A stretch of DNA of 64,000 nucleotides, from assembly GCA_001986395.2 (NCBI GenBank), contig MQVO02000019.1, positions 62,001 to 126,000 of the forward strand, given 5' to 3'. Positions 23,516 to 35,400 of the stretch are shown here, piece by piece; the stretch's first letter is position 1; each line of letters begins with the position of its first letter. The DNA is from Irpex lacteus (Eukaryota > Basidiomycota > Agaricomycetes > Polyporales > Irpicaceae). The notes under the pieces were generated by a model, which had not been told where the DNA came from, searched no databases, and worked only from the letters and a program-made list of their open reading frames with translations. The position numbers were made by a program, and so were the translations under genes.

Positions 23516-24530
23516 GTTCCGGAACTCGATAGTCTCCGGTCGTAGACTGTCTACGGAGACAGTCTACGTAGACAGTGACACAAAGCGTGACAGCGCCTGT
23601 CACACGAAATACGGACGCCCACTTTGCGGAGGTTTTCAGATATCGTTACCGGCCCATGACTGAGTTAGAAACCGATGAATTGAGATTATTATAGGCTGAT
23701 GCGCGATAGAAAACCTCAATAACAAAAGATTTATCTTGGGAAGAGCCGCTACGGGCTGTGTCACACCTGGGACACGTCGTGTTCAGATGTGTTTCGGGAC
23801 GCGTCGCAGCCATTGCTCCTTCGTTTCTACTGGTAGTATTGCACGCAAGCCCTTCAAATCTCCCTTATGTACGTGTTAGGTTATTGCGCCCTGTATGGCG
23901 TGTCGGTGACGGGCGATCCCGAATAGTAAGTAATTGATCGTACATAGCCTGTCAGCCCCTTTGGTTGTGCCCCTCGTCTCAAACAGCGATTATGTCTGCT
24001 ACTCTGGCCAGTATCTATGCTTGTATCAGCACTCAGCCTGGTCTGCTTCAACACCTGACACTTGCGGGCTTGATTCGGTTCATCAAATGCGTCGCAGCTT
24101 TGCGCCGTGACATCTTGCTTGCACAGGCGGGACGACACCCTGTGGACATAGCCCCTGAATACTTACCTCAGGCTTGGTCAATCGAGTATTTTCTTGGTCA
24201 ATTGAGTATTTTCTCGGTGAAGTGGCCGTAGGTAGGACGAGGCTGCGAGAAATTCATGCAGATGTAGGGGCAGCTCAAGATGTAGAACGTCAGGATTACT
24301 GAAGGTGATGGTCAAGGATGTCGCGCAAAGGAAACGATGAACGAGCTGGAACGGTTTTATTCAACTATCACTACCTAATATGGTGAGGGACTATGACATA
24401 GCGAGCAGGCACATATAGCGTGACATAGACTGTGACAGAGAAGAGACATAGACTACCTAAAAGGGATGTCTATGAGCCGTAGACAGTCTCCGTAGACAGT
24501 CTACGACCGGAGACTATCGAGATTCGGAAC
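23516..24530. mobile_element. 1.0-kb element with about 46-bp terminal inverted repeats
   Basis: The left end (23516-23561) and the reverse complement of the right end (24485-24530) both read GTTCCG, then a CTCGATAGTCTCCGG core and CTACGGAGAC, with two mismatches in about 46 bases. Each terminal repeat also holds a shorter palindromic GTAGACTGTCTACGGAGAC block. The interior has only an 88-codon frame (23965-24231) with no transposase motif, so this is a non-autonomous, MITE-like DNA transposon candidate. I could not see a clear target-site duplication. Confidence 0.7.
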
Positions 24531-25310
24531 TTTCAGGAATAAGCTTACGAATCCTCGTCCTAAACCGCGGAAGCTCCCTATCCGTTTTCTCAGCTGCGAC
24601 ATGCTCCAAGTAATGTGGTCACTAGGCCCATGAAGGCAGCGAGCGCAGGTGGCAGTCCATCCAGGAATGTCCTACTCTCCGCCGCGTCGTATCATCCTCA
24701 ATCGCTGCAGCATGAATTTTTGAACACCAGTACGATATATCGCCTGTCGTATTGATGGGCAACTCCGGGATTCGACTGGTACACTTCGATGAGGTGGAGG
24801 TGAAGCGCTCGACAGAGTCGAGTAACGTATATGCATCTGCCGTAGTCAGTATCTTCGACCGTTCCTCAGGGCTTGAACGTGCACGGAAAACGATCAGGGG
24901 GTCGCAATGATATACATGCTAGTAAAAATTCTCGATAGAACCTCGATATGCAGACCTGGGCACCGCTTTCAAGTTTCCTGTACCTACCCGAAGCGACGTG
25001 TGCACATCCAGAGGAGTACATAAATGAATGATTCCACGTCGTATTCTACATGTACAGCAGAAAATCGTCAAGACTCCCTCAGGATCATATCAGGAGTGAA
25101 GCACACACCGTGCGGTTGTAGTTTCTCCTCTAGTAAGAGGTCGTTGGCCATGAACGGCGGGGAGCCGATACGTTCTCGTGGGCGTTGACTATCGCAGTAG
25201 GCCATCGGAGAACGGTTGAAGTCGTTTAGCACGCCGATGGCGCGGCCCTGTGCATCCCTGTAATACATGGGGTTTTCTGGGTTGATGTCACGGTGGTAGA
25301 GCTCCATCTG
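24531..25310 (-). pseudogene. Decayed third FunK1 kinase fragment
   Basis: The minus frame at 25068-25307 reads YHRDINPENPMYY, GVLNDFNRSP and PPFMANDLL, matching the catalytic loop and activation segment of the two intact kinases. Upstream in the same orientation (about 25022-25055) follows EYDVESFIYVLLW, as expected for the next exon. The rest of the kinase, including the whole N-terminal half, is absent, and DFDLA has become DFNRS. A protein-like stretch at about 24680-24866 may be the residue of the C-terminal exon. It is a relic, not a working gene. Confidence 0.75.
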
Positions 25311-25802
25311 CCATAGTACGTACTAGTAGTGACCTAGATCAGTTACGAGGGTTACTATAGTCGTTTGCACAACGACAGCTATCGTTGTGCAGATGACTGT
25401 AAGTGGATTGCAGCTTGCTAAAAGGTGTATTACATCGAAGCTGTCATGAACTCGCGTCCTGCTAATTCATGAATTGGTCTTCGGAGGTCAAACCTGGGGC
25501 CTGAAGTTGAGACGGCGTGCCATCGCTCGTACGCCCGGTCTTCCTGAAAAGCTCAGTTTCGTGTTCTATAGATCGCTGTTAACTGCTCAATAACTTCATG
25601 CTCGCGCTACATAAAACATACAGTAAGTATGCAGCGTTCTATGGCGTTCGAATAGGCTCACCGATTATATGCGCGCAGCCGAGTCTGCAACGGACTCGGA
25701 GCTGAGGTTCATCAGAAAGCAATACGTACGTTTATCACCACTCTAGCAAGGATTGAACATGTGCGTATCTGTGTATTTGAGCAGTCAGCACAACAAACTT
25801 TG
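25311..25802. other. Short intergenic stretch
   Basis: About 490 bases between the kinase relic and the next element. A short palindromic TATCGTTGTGCAGA/GTGCACAACGACAGCTATC-like block lies near 25360-25395. Nothing else is recognised. Confidence 0.35.
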
Positions 25803-26335
25803 ACACCTCGGGCAAAACCCGATCAGCCGTCCGCAAACATCCGTCGAAAAAAGGCTCCTGAGTATTCCTATTTAGGTCTTTTCTGACCGTTAATCTACGG
25901 CTTATTAGTTTACTGTTTCGAGATATTTTCGGTAGTTTTTCGGCGGCTGATTAAGTAAACTTTGTGCGCGCGGAAAAGTGCGCGATGTTGTAACCTTTGT
26001 GATAGCTCACTGCTCGTCGAACAGCCGTCGATGAGTCATGCGCATCGAAGGCTTTTCGAGCAGAGAAAAATCGCTGCATTGTTTAACAAGGGGGGCCTTT
26101 TTCGCCGGGCAGTGAGGAAACCACATAAACACCTTTGTGAGGCGCGGTGACCGAGCGGAAAGTTATCTTATCTCGACGTTGTTCCGTCGTCTGAAAGGGG
26201 ACTTGTTCGGCGCGAGATTAGGATTCCTATTGGATGGTTCTTCGGCGGTCGCAAAAGCCCGAGACACTTTACCTGATCGGCGCTTGTTTGCTCGCTGAAT
26301 AATCGAGGCTCAGGTAAACTAGCCAATCATTGTTC
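25803..26335 (+). mobile_element. Broken inverted-repeat element, copy 1 (left end plus core)
   Basis: Starts with ACACCTCGGGCAAAACCCG at 25803, a terminal repeat that reappears in reverse complement at 52199-52270. After about 75 bases of end and a spacer comes a 381-bp core (25955-26335) that, by eye, is identical to 51709-52089. The right terminal repeat expected after the core is missing here. The core contains a 62-codon frame identical in both copies, without known motifs. Confidence 0.75.
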
Positions 26336-26563
26336 TAATATCAACAAGTTTTCCCATTGGTCAGTACACGTTTGCTGAGTAATTCCCAAATATGGCAGTC
26401 AAACGTTGAGCCAGCGATGCATCACCTCATATGGCAATCCCGCCGTTTGTCGTATCCGGAAGCCGAAGGCGGCCAATCGCAACTCGAAGCTTCCTTATAT
26501 GTTAAGACGCGAGCGATTAAGACATTAAATAAAGATTACATGTACGATAATTGGTGTTGCGAA

Positions 26564-29500
26564 TCAAACCTCACAAGCATCAATATCGGCGGGAATGGAT
26601 AAGTCGATAATTCTATCGTCGATGCAGAGAGCGGCGACCTCGTGGTTTTTGAGACTCTTCAGGTATTGCATGTCATAGCAGTTCCGTGGAAGGCCCGGCG
26701 GGGCCTTCACACGTGAGGTGGCGTTATTGTCAGCGAGCTTGAGTGTTCGAGGAGGATTCCCGGCTCGCATCCCACCCTCCCAATCCCTCCTGTACAATTC
26801 ATCTAACTTGTGGAGACACTGTCTGAGGGCTTGACTTTGCCATTCGGCGGGTCGTAAGATGAATACAGGAGGGTGGACCGGGCCGTAAATCTCGTCCTCG
26901 CTCATATTGCATGGCGCCATCAGGTCCAGGAGCGCAAGGATATGCTTCAACCCGGGCCGTCTGGCCAAAGCGAGGACGCGCGAGAAGTATATCTAATGAG
27001 GAGATAAGCATATTTTGAAGATGTGGAGGGCGTACAACACTTACACTCTGCCTTCTACCCCTCACGCCATTCTTGTTTTGTTTCTTCCGCCGGAGAGCAT
27101 TCACAACTTGAAGAGGGCCCTTACGATACTCCGCGTAAGTCCCTCGCAACGTCTTCATGTGTGAATCAAGGATGTAATGAATGACGGCCTTGCTCAGCAG
27201 CGCCTTGGGAACAGCGAGTGATGGACCGCCCGGCGCCTTCATAGTCGTCAAGAAGTCGTCGACGATGACATGCGCCACCTCTTGGTTATAGGAGAACTGC
27301 TTCCATGGGTGCTCGAAGTCGATGCGTAGATCACGGGGATCGACGACAGGCGCATCGGGCTGGTTGAGGCGGTATGCTTCTATTTCCTCGTCGGTCAGCG
27401 GCGGGCACTTCTGAGGCAACATGGCGAAATCCTTGATGCCGATCATAGTCTCCTTGATGTGCTTTCGCAGCACGGATCGCAAGATGTTGCCGTGTGCTTT
27501 GAGCAAGTCAACAGTATCCTGATCGAAGGGCAAGCGTGAGTCAGGTTTGCGTGGTGAGGCTGGACGCGCGAAGAACGGTTTGACATCCGCGTCGGTCAAG
27601 TCTTGGCCGTCTTCTTCTGCGTCTTCGTCGGTGTCTATGGCTCGTTCCTTTCCTTTGCTGGAGGATGCATGAGCAGCCTCCATGGCGGCCTTCAAACCCC
27701 TACGTTTAGCGTTCTCGGATGCACGCTTACGCCCGGTCGCAGCAAGGACGACTTGAGATGCGCGGATGCTGGCGATCTCGTCTTGAAGCGACTCGACTTG
27801 TTGACCCAGCTTATCTCTAAAACAAGGTCAGCACCTCGGAGGGGATGTGATAGAGAGTGAACTCACGCGTCTTCACGCGTCTGCATATTCTGCACGACAA
27901 ACTTGAAATAATTCTTGCTCTTATCATCATTCTCCTCTAGGAGCTGCAATATACGGGCTTGAAGAGCAGCGTTGCCCTGCACAGCGCTTTCGGGGATGAC
28001 AGGCGGCGCGGTTGTGGGTGGGGCCGACGCAGACTGGGACCGTCCTGCGGTGGGATGAGAGGTGGGCTGCGGTTGCGACACAGAAGCCAAGCCAGGCTGA
28101 GGCGGCTCGGGCCACGCAGCACCACCTTGATTTACAGGTCGTCGTGAACCTATTAGAGCTGGCTGGGTCGGCGTGGTTTCGGAGGATGCGGAGTTGAGCT
28201 GGCCGATGAGACTAGGGTCCCTCGATATCGTCTGACGAGTTTACGCGTGATCAGTGGGGAGTCTAATCACAAGGGAGATTACATACTACCTTCCTGCGAG
28301 AACCTGCCCTCGGCATTTTCTTCAACTTGCGACCTTGAGAGGCTTCCGATGTGTTGGAGTTCTATCTCAGAGACGTTAGCATGACAACAGCGCGACTAGT
28401 AATTTGCATACCTCATCTGTGGTGTCATGGTCACTCGCTACGCCTCTCTTATTAATGGGGCGATTGACTGCGCCTGATAGCTGAGGCCCAGGGGCATTCG
28501 TTGGAGGGGCACTGCCACCGAACTGGAAGGTCTAGGATAAGAAAGCTTCAGTACGAGCGACAGGGGATATGATAGAGATACCTACTGGAGCGCCTGCAGC
28601 CACCGGTTGTTGGTACGCAGAGGGCCCAAAGGATGGATGCGGAGTGGAGAAACCCGATGGGTTGTAATGGCCATAGTTGCCTTGCGGGTCCTGGACCAGC
28701 GGTGGAGGCGCGTAACCGCTCTGTTGCGCGTGATAGGGGGGGACTTGGTTGTACGGGGAAGGATGATGAGACTGAGACGCATAAGGCGGATACTGAGTGG
28801 GATTAGGGGGGAGATATGGAGGTTGGCCATTCTGCAACGTCTGGTACTGAGGGTAAGTATTATAAAAGTGCTGCGAGGGAGGTTGATATTGCGGATATTG
28901 AGTACTCTGGAATTGTTGATGATATTGCTGAGATGATGGCGGCTGCTGGTGATGCTGAGGCGGTGGAGGATATTGTGCGTGATTAGATTCCGGAGCCGAC
29001 GGTTGCTGAGGATGCGCGGGGGACTGGGGAGGAACAAGGGGGAACCCTGCGCCCTGGTGTTGCTGAAGATATGCAGGGGATTGAGCAGGCTGCGGAGGAG
29101 GTTGCGGAGGGAATTGCGGAGGGGGCTGCTGAAGAGGTTGCGGAGGGGGCTGCTGAGGAGGTTGCTGAGGGGGTTGCGGAGGGGGTTGCTGAGGGGGTTG
29201 CGGAGGGGGTTGCGGAGGGTGCTGCTGATGGTGCTGCTGAGGGTGCTGCTGAGGGTGCTGCTGAGGGTGCTGCTGAGGGTGCTCCTGAGGGGGCAGGTGC
29301 TACCGTGCGCGTTGCATATTCAGAACCGCGACAATAGAAGAGCGCTGGTGTGGTTCTTACCTGGCCCTCGGAATCGTCGACTTCCATACATCCACCTAAT
29401 TCAAGCTGTGATATCTCCAAACTCAGCGAGTGCTTCCACATGCGAATAGATATGAGAGCACACCTGGCGTGGAGTAGTTGACCCATCCCTCCTATCCAGC

Positions 29501-30412
29501 TCTCCTGGCGGGGCGGTGGAGAACGAAGGGCCCGCATGCTCATGCGACGCCCCATTGCCGCTACTCGTACTCTCGTCCACGCACATGCTTCCCCCGTTAG
29601 AATTGTCAGCTTGTCTTCCTATACTCGTCTCCCGATCGATGGTTTGTGCGGAGGCCTGATGGCCGTGAGCGAGTTGACGAGGCAAGTTCGGATATTCGTC
29701 ATCGTCCATCTGTACAGATGTGAGCGTTCATTAGATTTAACTCAAATATGGTGTATCTCGATGAGAGACCACTTACAAAGTCTTCATCCGTTTGAGGGGT
29801 AGGAGAAAGCCTCTGGTTGCTTTGAGAGGCCTCAGGTGGCACATCCGGATTTTTGTCGTGTTCGGCAGTCCTCTTTTTCTTCTTGAGCGACTCATTAGAT
29901 TTAACTCAAATATGGTGTATCTCGATGAGAGACCACTTACAGAGTCTTCATCTGTTTGAGGGGTAGGAGAAAGCCTCTGGTTGCTTTGAGAGGCCTCAGG
30001 TGGCACATCCGGATTTTTGTCGTGTTCGGCAGTCCTCTTTTTCTTCTTGAGCGACTCCTTATAGTCACTATACTCACCGTCCTTGGTATACTCGTGTTGT
30101 ATCTCATGGGCCGGTGCATTTATCTATATTTCGCGATCTCTAGTATCAGGTCGCGCCAAAGAGCAAGGATTCACATACCAAGGCATCGGTCCTCCTTGAC
30201 TTGACGTTCCCCGGATCTTTGTAAGTATTCGCATTATCTCGCTTGACTCCCGCTACACGCTTTGTCTCTGGCGGAGGTGTGCGCTGTCGAGCAGACGTAG
30301 GAGGCGGCGGCTGAATCGCGGCGGGCTCAGTCCAGCCTCCTGGCAGATCATCAAGGTCCCCTTCTGCCCAATCTTTGACGCGCGGCTGTACTATATCTTT
30401 CAAGTTCGACAT
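26564..30412 (-). CDS. Uncharacterised 1092-aa protein with Pro/Gln tract, transposon-style neighbour
   Basis: Ten exons, 3279 nt, in frame: 30179-30412, 29941-30123, 29777-29890, 29464-29709, 29361-29405, 28586-29284, 28412-28531, 28290-28361, then 27867-28231 with 27045-27816 (phase 2 join) and 26564-26992 as the last. The N-terminal half is disordered: Lys-rich repeats, then about 110 residues of HPQQ/PPQPPQQ, then a Tyr/Pro/Gln-rich stretch. A coiled coil starts near DKLGQQVESLQDEIASIRA. The folded C-terminal part contains LRIDFEHPWKQFSYNQEV and RGRRQSIYFSRVLALA. Proteins with this C-terminal block are, as I recall, common and unnamed in Agaricomycetes, often near transposases. I know no function. 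It lies in the same orientation as the transposase gene. Confidence 0.8.
28940..29284 (-). repeat. Pro/Gln-coding microsatellite-like tract
   Basis: Repeated CAGCACCCT and related trinucleotide blocks code HPQQHPQQ followed by PPQPPQQPP in the frame that fits the flanking exons. Another minus frame reads Ala-Pro-Ser repeats and is open too; the splice frame rules it out. Confidence 0.8.
29729..30056 (-). repeat. 164-bp tandem duplication of an exon plus its intron
   Basis: The block starting CATTAGATTTAACTCAAAT at 29729 recurs at 29893 with only a few differences. Each copy holds an exon coding SLKKKKRTAEHDKNPDV...TPQTDED and the intron after it. Both splice sites are preserved in both copies and both exons are 114-nt compatible, so the protein carries the segment twice. 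Confidence 0.85.
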
Positions 30413-30774
30413 CGCGGATCGAGCGTACAGCGTGGAACGTTGGTGTCACTTCGATGGTTGATTCTTAGGTTTTGCGAGAGAGCGAATTGGTGTTATGAAG
30501 AGAGGGGGTGAAGAGGGTTGCGACCAGGGACTGCTGGCCTGCAGCGAAAAGCAACAAAGGCACTTTAATTCGTACAAAGCATATTATTTACTACACAAAA
30601 TCGACAACTGCAGAAAATAATCACTAAATGCTACAAGACGCATCGCCGTTGCGTGTCGTAGCTCGTCGCAGCCCCGTATGCGACGTTGATCCCATGTTCT
30701 CACTGTAATAAAATCACGCACTATGCAATTAATAAAGTTGTATAGCGCATACTCAGACTCACCAATACAACTCT
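30413..30774. other. Intergenic, 362 bases
   Basis: Separates the start of the 1092-aa gene from the stop of the SUN gene. It should hold the promoter of the former and the 3' UTR of the latter; no motif stands out. Confidence 0.35.
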
Positions 30775-31852
30775 TCAGCCTGCGACTACAGGCTCCCCGT
30801 GAATGCGTATTCGATATAGACAAGTCCTCTCCGAGCCCCAGTTGCTTCTAATCTCGAGGACTACAGTGGTGAAGTCCATGCGCGACGAGCGGATGTAGTC
30901 ATGTACGGGGAGTGTTTGGGAAGGACCTTTCGCTGGATCGTACGCAAGCGCTGCCAGCGGTACAAGCTTGTCTGCGTATCGTCTGAGGGGACCACTCAGT
31001 GGCGGCTCTTGGTGACCTGCTATGTTCAAAGTCTTGACACGGCCCACATTGTTCTCTCCGTCCACCAAACCCCAAAGAATCATAGCTCGAGGGGCTTCGC
31101 CCTTGTCAGCTGCAATCCGGATAGGTACATGTTCTATGGTGACGTGCGTTGGATAAATCGGTTGCGACAGTACCACCCCTAAATGCGCGTGTTGACCGCG
31201 TACGAGCCAGCACTGTCCAGTGCGATCGCCGTCCGTGATGGCCAAGGAAGGCGACGAAGACCATAGGCTGAAAGGCCAAGGAAGGCAGTCTGTGGTGAGG
31301 CTACATGTCACCGTTGCACCTCCTGCTTCAGATGCAAAGTCCTCCCTTGCGACGGTCGTTTGCATGATCTCTGGCATGTGCCGATTGACGAAGTTCTTGA
31401 GCTTCATAAGTAGAAACATGGTCAGAAAGGACTGGTCAGAGCTGAATAGTACGCACAGATATGCCCCCGCCTTCCACAAGTGAGGGAGAGAAAAGGCTTA
31501 GCTTTACGTCCGATATGAGGGCGTTCGCTTGTTCCGTGGCGATATGATAAAGACGGGGGTGTGATACAAGGTAAACTGTGCAGAGGAGTAGCGACACAGC
31601 CGCACCCAGAACCCAGGCCCGAGAACCCCCCCTCTTCGTGCGACTAGCTATGGTGGAACTCTTGGGGTGTGGCCTTGTAAATAAATCCTCGTTATCAGAC
31701 GAACTGCCAGAGCTTTGGCGCGACAAGCGGCCACGTCCTTTTAAGTCAAACTATCAGCGAAGCGAGTCTATGACAACTCTTGGACACTCACTTTTGGTCG
31801 ATCTGGAGGCACTCTCATATCCAAATCTAGAGGGGTGGAATCGTTCCGACAT
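30775..31852 (-). CDS. SUN-domain membrane protein, 322 aa
   Basis: SUN (Sad1/UNC-84) domain proteins sit in the inner nuclear membrane or the ER/secretory path and, in LINC complexes, bind KASH proteins in the lumen. Three exons: 31792-31852, 31457-31737, 30775-31401 (969 nt, in frame). A cytosolic/nucleoplasmic N-terminus rich in Ser and basic residues is followed by one membrane helix, AWVLGAAVSLLLCTVYLVSH (about residues 67-86). The C-terminal half is a SUN domain: DFASEAGGATV, GQCWLVRGQHAHLGVVLS, PTHVTIEHVP, RAMILWGLVDG, then RMDFTTVVLEIRSNWGS and YRIRIHGEP. It lies between two transposon-style genes in the same orientation. Short for a canonical SUN protein but like many single-pass Agaricomycete SUN proteins. 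Confidence 0.87.
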
Positions 31853-32431
31853 CTGAGTCTGAGATAGGGATGTAGCGGTCGTGTCGAAGGAGGTTGAGGA
31901 CTGGGCAGTGGCTACTTAGCGCTCCGGAAAACAACTGATCAGGGCGTCAAGTCGCACGCGACCTCGGTACGTATGTTGGCTTTGCCTCACGATCGCGAGG
32001 TAGCTACTAGTCGTAGACACCAGAAGAACTGCTCAGCCGGAGAGACAATGACGGCTCATACGGAAACGAGGTGAGATACAAAAAACATTGACATCGAACA
32101 GCCGCTGACCGCGGTCGTGTTCGGAATAGGTCACTGGAAGAGCAACTTGATGCCTTAGGGATCACCGGGAGAGTCGATGCCCCAGCGCAGACTTCTGCGG
32201 ATATTAGGATTAGGAGATACTGTCCCTCAAGAGGAACTCACTATGTTCCGGGAGTGCGTCCGGCGAAGTGTCCTTTCATGGGTGTCCAACGCCGCGTCAC
32301 TAGGAAGAAGATCAGCGCTGGCCAGCTCCCTCAGCCCGTAGACGGTACACAATAATCCTATCGTGAGTTTCCCTCAAAACATCTGAATACGAGGACTAAA
32401 CAATGACTTCCATCCCCATCCCTAGCTCGTA
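31853..32431. other. Intergenic, 579 bases
   Basis: Between the SUN gene start and the transposase stop. No open frame or repeat of note. Confidence 0.35.
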
Positions 32432-35400
32432 TCACAGTGCTCCCCTCTTTTCTCGCACCTCCACCTCCACCACGCCTATCCCCGCTCCTTCTGGTGCAGT
32501 CATGATCACTATCAAGATATAAGAGGCGATTGTTGTTCGAAAGCAGTTTTTACGCACCCTTTCTAAAGAAAATATAAATATGCACTCTTGGTCTATGTCT
32601 TCTGGGGTGTATGGGGTTCCGGTAAAGTGCGAGATGATTTCGTCTAGACGCACCACTCGCGCGACGCCGTCCAGTCTGTTGTAGTACGTCCGCCCTGGGT
32701 AGCCTGGCCATATCCGATAGAGATCGTGTTTGGCGTCCATAGCCGATAAAGGTAAGTACTTTTGCACTTCAAGAAAGGGCTCTGCCCGGTGCGTGTCCCG
32801 CTCTTGCCTTACATGATAAAATATACGTTGTATTTGAGCCGGATATCGCTCCGCCGTGGCCGTATCCCTGCAAAGCACGTAGGAGCTACGTACTCCACGC
32901 CTGGAGAAGGTACCAGAGTGGAAGGTTATGCCTGCCTTTTTCACCCGTTGTACCGGCTGCGCACGGACACTGAGAGCACACGCTTGCGGGTCTGCATGGC
33001 TTGTGTCATACGCAGACCGATATGTGTTTTCGGAGCTGGAGTTGAGTTTCAATAGAAGAGCGTCGTAGACGTCGCGAGACAGCTCTTCAGAGCAGCGCTC
33101 GTTATACGAGAATTCTTCCTCCGGCTCGGACAGAATCCCTGGCAATCCTGCCAGCGCATCACCGATTGCCTGGTTGAAGGAGTCTTGGAACGAGCGATAG
33201 AGATCATTGTCGGGCCATGAGATGCCTGACACCAGCGAGCGCAGGTTAGCCCCAATACAGAAGTAGCGGAGGAAGGTTGTCGGCATTTCGGCTGATAATA
33301 GGCCCAGGTAAGTAGAGGAGACGCGCGATATGGCAGTGACACCCACCAGGCTTGTTATTCTTATTGAGCTTTCCAATAATTCCGTTGTATCGCTCGAATG
33401 GGAACGCCCACCATGCGTGCACAGGACCGAATAACTCCATGCACTCACGTAGATGCAGCGCCATATGATGATTGGGTACAAGATCGACGTCGAAAAGATC
33501 GCGGAGGGAGACAAGGTATTGATACATGTGGTGGTCGTAGAGCTGCGCTTGTTGTAAAGACATGGTCTTCGTTGTCCCGGCTAAAACTGCGATGACGAGG
33601 TGCATCCAGTTCTCCAGAAGGCTGTGGAGGCCTCCCGAGGCGGACTTCGACCCCCACTTGCGGATAAGTGTGAATGTGACGTTGACAGTTGCAACCGTCC
33701 GCCACTGGTCGGCTTTCAAACTACCGTGGGATGCACTTCCGAAGTTGTGGGGTGGACGGTTCATCCACGAAGGAAATATGGTCTTTGCAAGGTCAGCGCG
33801 AATTTCGTCACGCAGGTGGTCGTCGATGAACTTGTGCTCGGCAATATCGTCAGCGTCGCTGAGGAGCTTGAAGTGAGATGTGGGCCATGGAAGGGAGGGA
33901 GGGACCTTGATTTGAACGTTCGAGGGCTGCTTGTTGTACTGAAAACACCATCAGCCTCGAAGTCCTCAAAAGACACGCGAGCTTACCCATTCCAGAAGAG
34001 CTTCCGCATAGTCTGCCTTCGCATCGGTCTTTGGGGTCACGTTGTTCAAGTCTGCGAAGGCCTGTATGTACCCTTTGCGCGCTCTCATGATACCTGTCTT
34101 CGACTTCTGTACAATCGCAGTCTTGATCTTCTTCAACCATTCTTGCTGCTGCTTCTCAGAATGCAAAGCGGCGACCTGCTTCTCCGTGAGAGAGTCGCCG
34201 CCTTCGATACCAAGGACTACTCTACAGTGATGCATGACCTCTCCTAGGTAGAGATTATGCATCGCGTCAACCACAGTGTATCGCGTTGGATCCCAATAAG
34301 GAAGTCGTAGAAGCACCGACCACCGGATTCCAAACTCGGCAAAGATTTGTTCGCGAGTTCGACGGTTCGGTGCATCCCTCCAGTCGGTCGCGATCCGGAG
34401 ATGTTCCGCCCAGCTCATACGCTTCCAGGTGCTCCGATCCAGGTTGTTCAGGTCCGTTTTCTGGACGTTACAAAATGAGCATACGTTGTTTGACGAGTGT
34501 CCAGAAAATCCCGCGGTCTTCCGTGCCGCAGGGAGGTCACATACGAGAGGAATTACCGCCGCAAAGACGTCACACCCGAAGCGACGCTTGGCCGTCTTCG
34601 ACAGATGCACCCCTCGGTTCCAGAGCACCAGCAACTCGTCAACAAGTGGTCGGAGTAGATGGTTGAGCTCTTCCTTCTCCGGTTCCTTCGGCCCAGGTAT
34701 GATGCCGACGAGAAACATGTTCTCGGTGAGATAGCGTAACTCTGGGGGCAGGTTAAGGCAAACCATATAAATAGCTCCGACGGAATGATGCTTTCCAGCG
34801 GCTTTGTTACCAAAGGGGTTGAACCAGTCGACGAAGAGGCTGAAAACGAGGTGATATTTGCCGTGGGGTTGCGAAGAGAAGAAACTCGTCCCATCAGGCC
34901 CCTTGAATTCGCGTATGCCGGGGGCGTGCATGATGTCGGTCCATACGTCTTTGGCGCCCGCTGGTAGTTCCCAAGCCTTGTCCAGGATATCCTCGATGCC
35001 GGTACGAGAGAGCAAACGCCCAAGCCAATCTCGCAGGCTATGGAGAGGATATGGCTTGATGGGCACAAGCTCCGTCCCATCCACCCCGCCGGGTTTGAGG
35101 AGCGCGGCACCGCAAGGCGTATCTGACGGTGTATCTTGATGGGTACAGTGTTTTTGATACAACTTTTTGGCCAGCTTCTTAGGTGGGTCGGTGGGAGCAT
35201 AAGTCGCGAAACACTCGGGACAGCACGCGTATGTTGTGAATTCGGGTTCCAGATCAAGACGGTCGGTGGCGGTACGAACGTCGAGGGGTATATTCCTTTT
35301 CAGGGACTGTTCATTGCTTGCCAGCCGAGCAGTAGATAAAGGTGTGGGGGAGAATATTGATTGCGCTTCCGGGGAGGTCAATACACCATTGACTATAACA

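Noticed and set aside
23965..24231. 88-codon frame inside the inverted-repeat element as a transposase
   Set aside because: Too short and without DDE-type or zinc motifs.
26148..26240. tRNA or SINE-like pol III unit in the dispersed core
   Set aside because: No convincing A/B box pair or cloverleaf could be drawn.
28983..29555. Minus-strand Ala-Pro-Ser repeat frame of 190 codons
   Set aside because: Splice sites at 29284 and 28586 select the Pro/Gln frame; the Ala-Pro-Ser frame is a shadow.
33600..34247. 215-codon plus-strand frame opposite the transposase
   Set aside because: Antisense shadow of transposase exons, interrupted at their introns.
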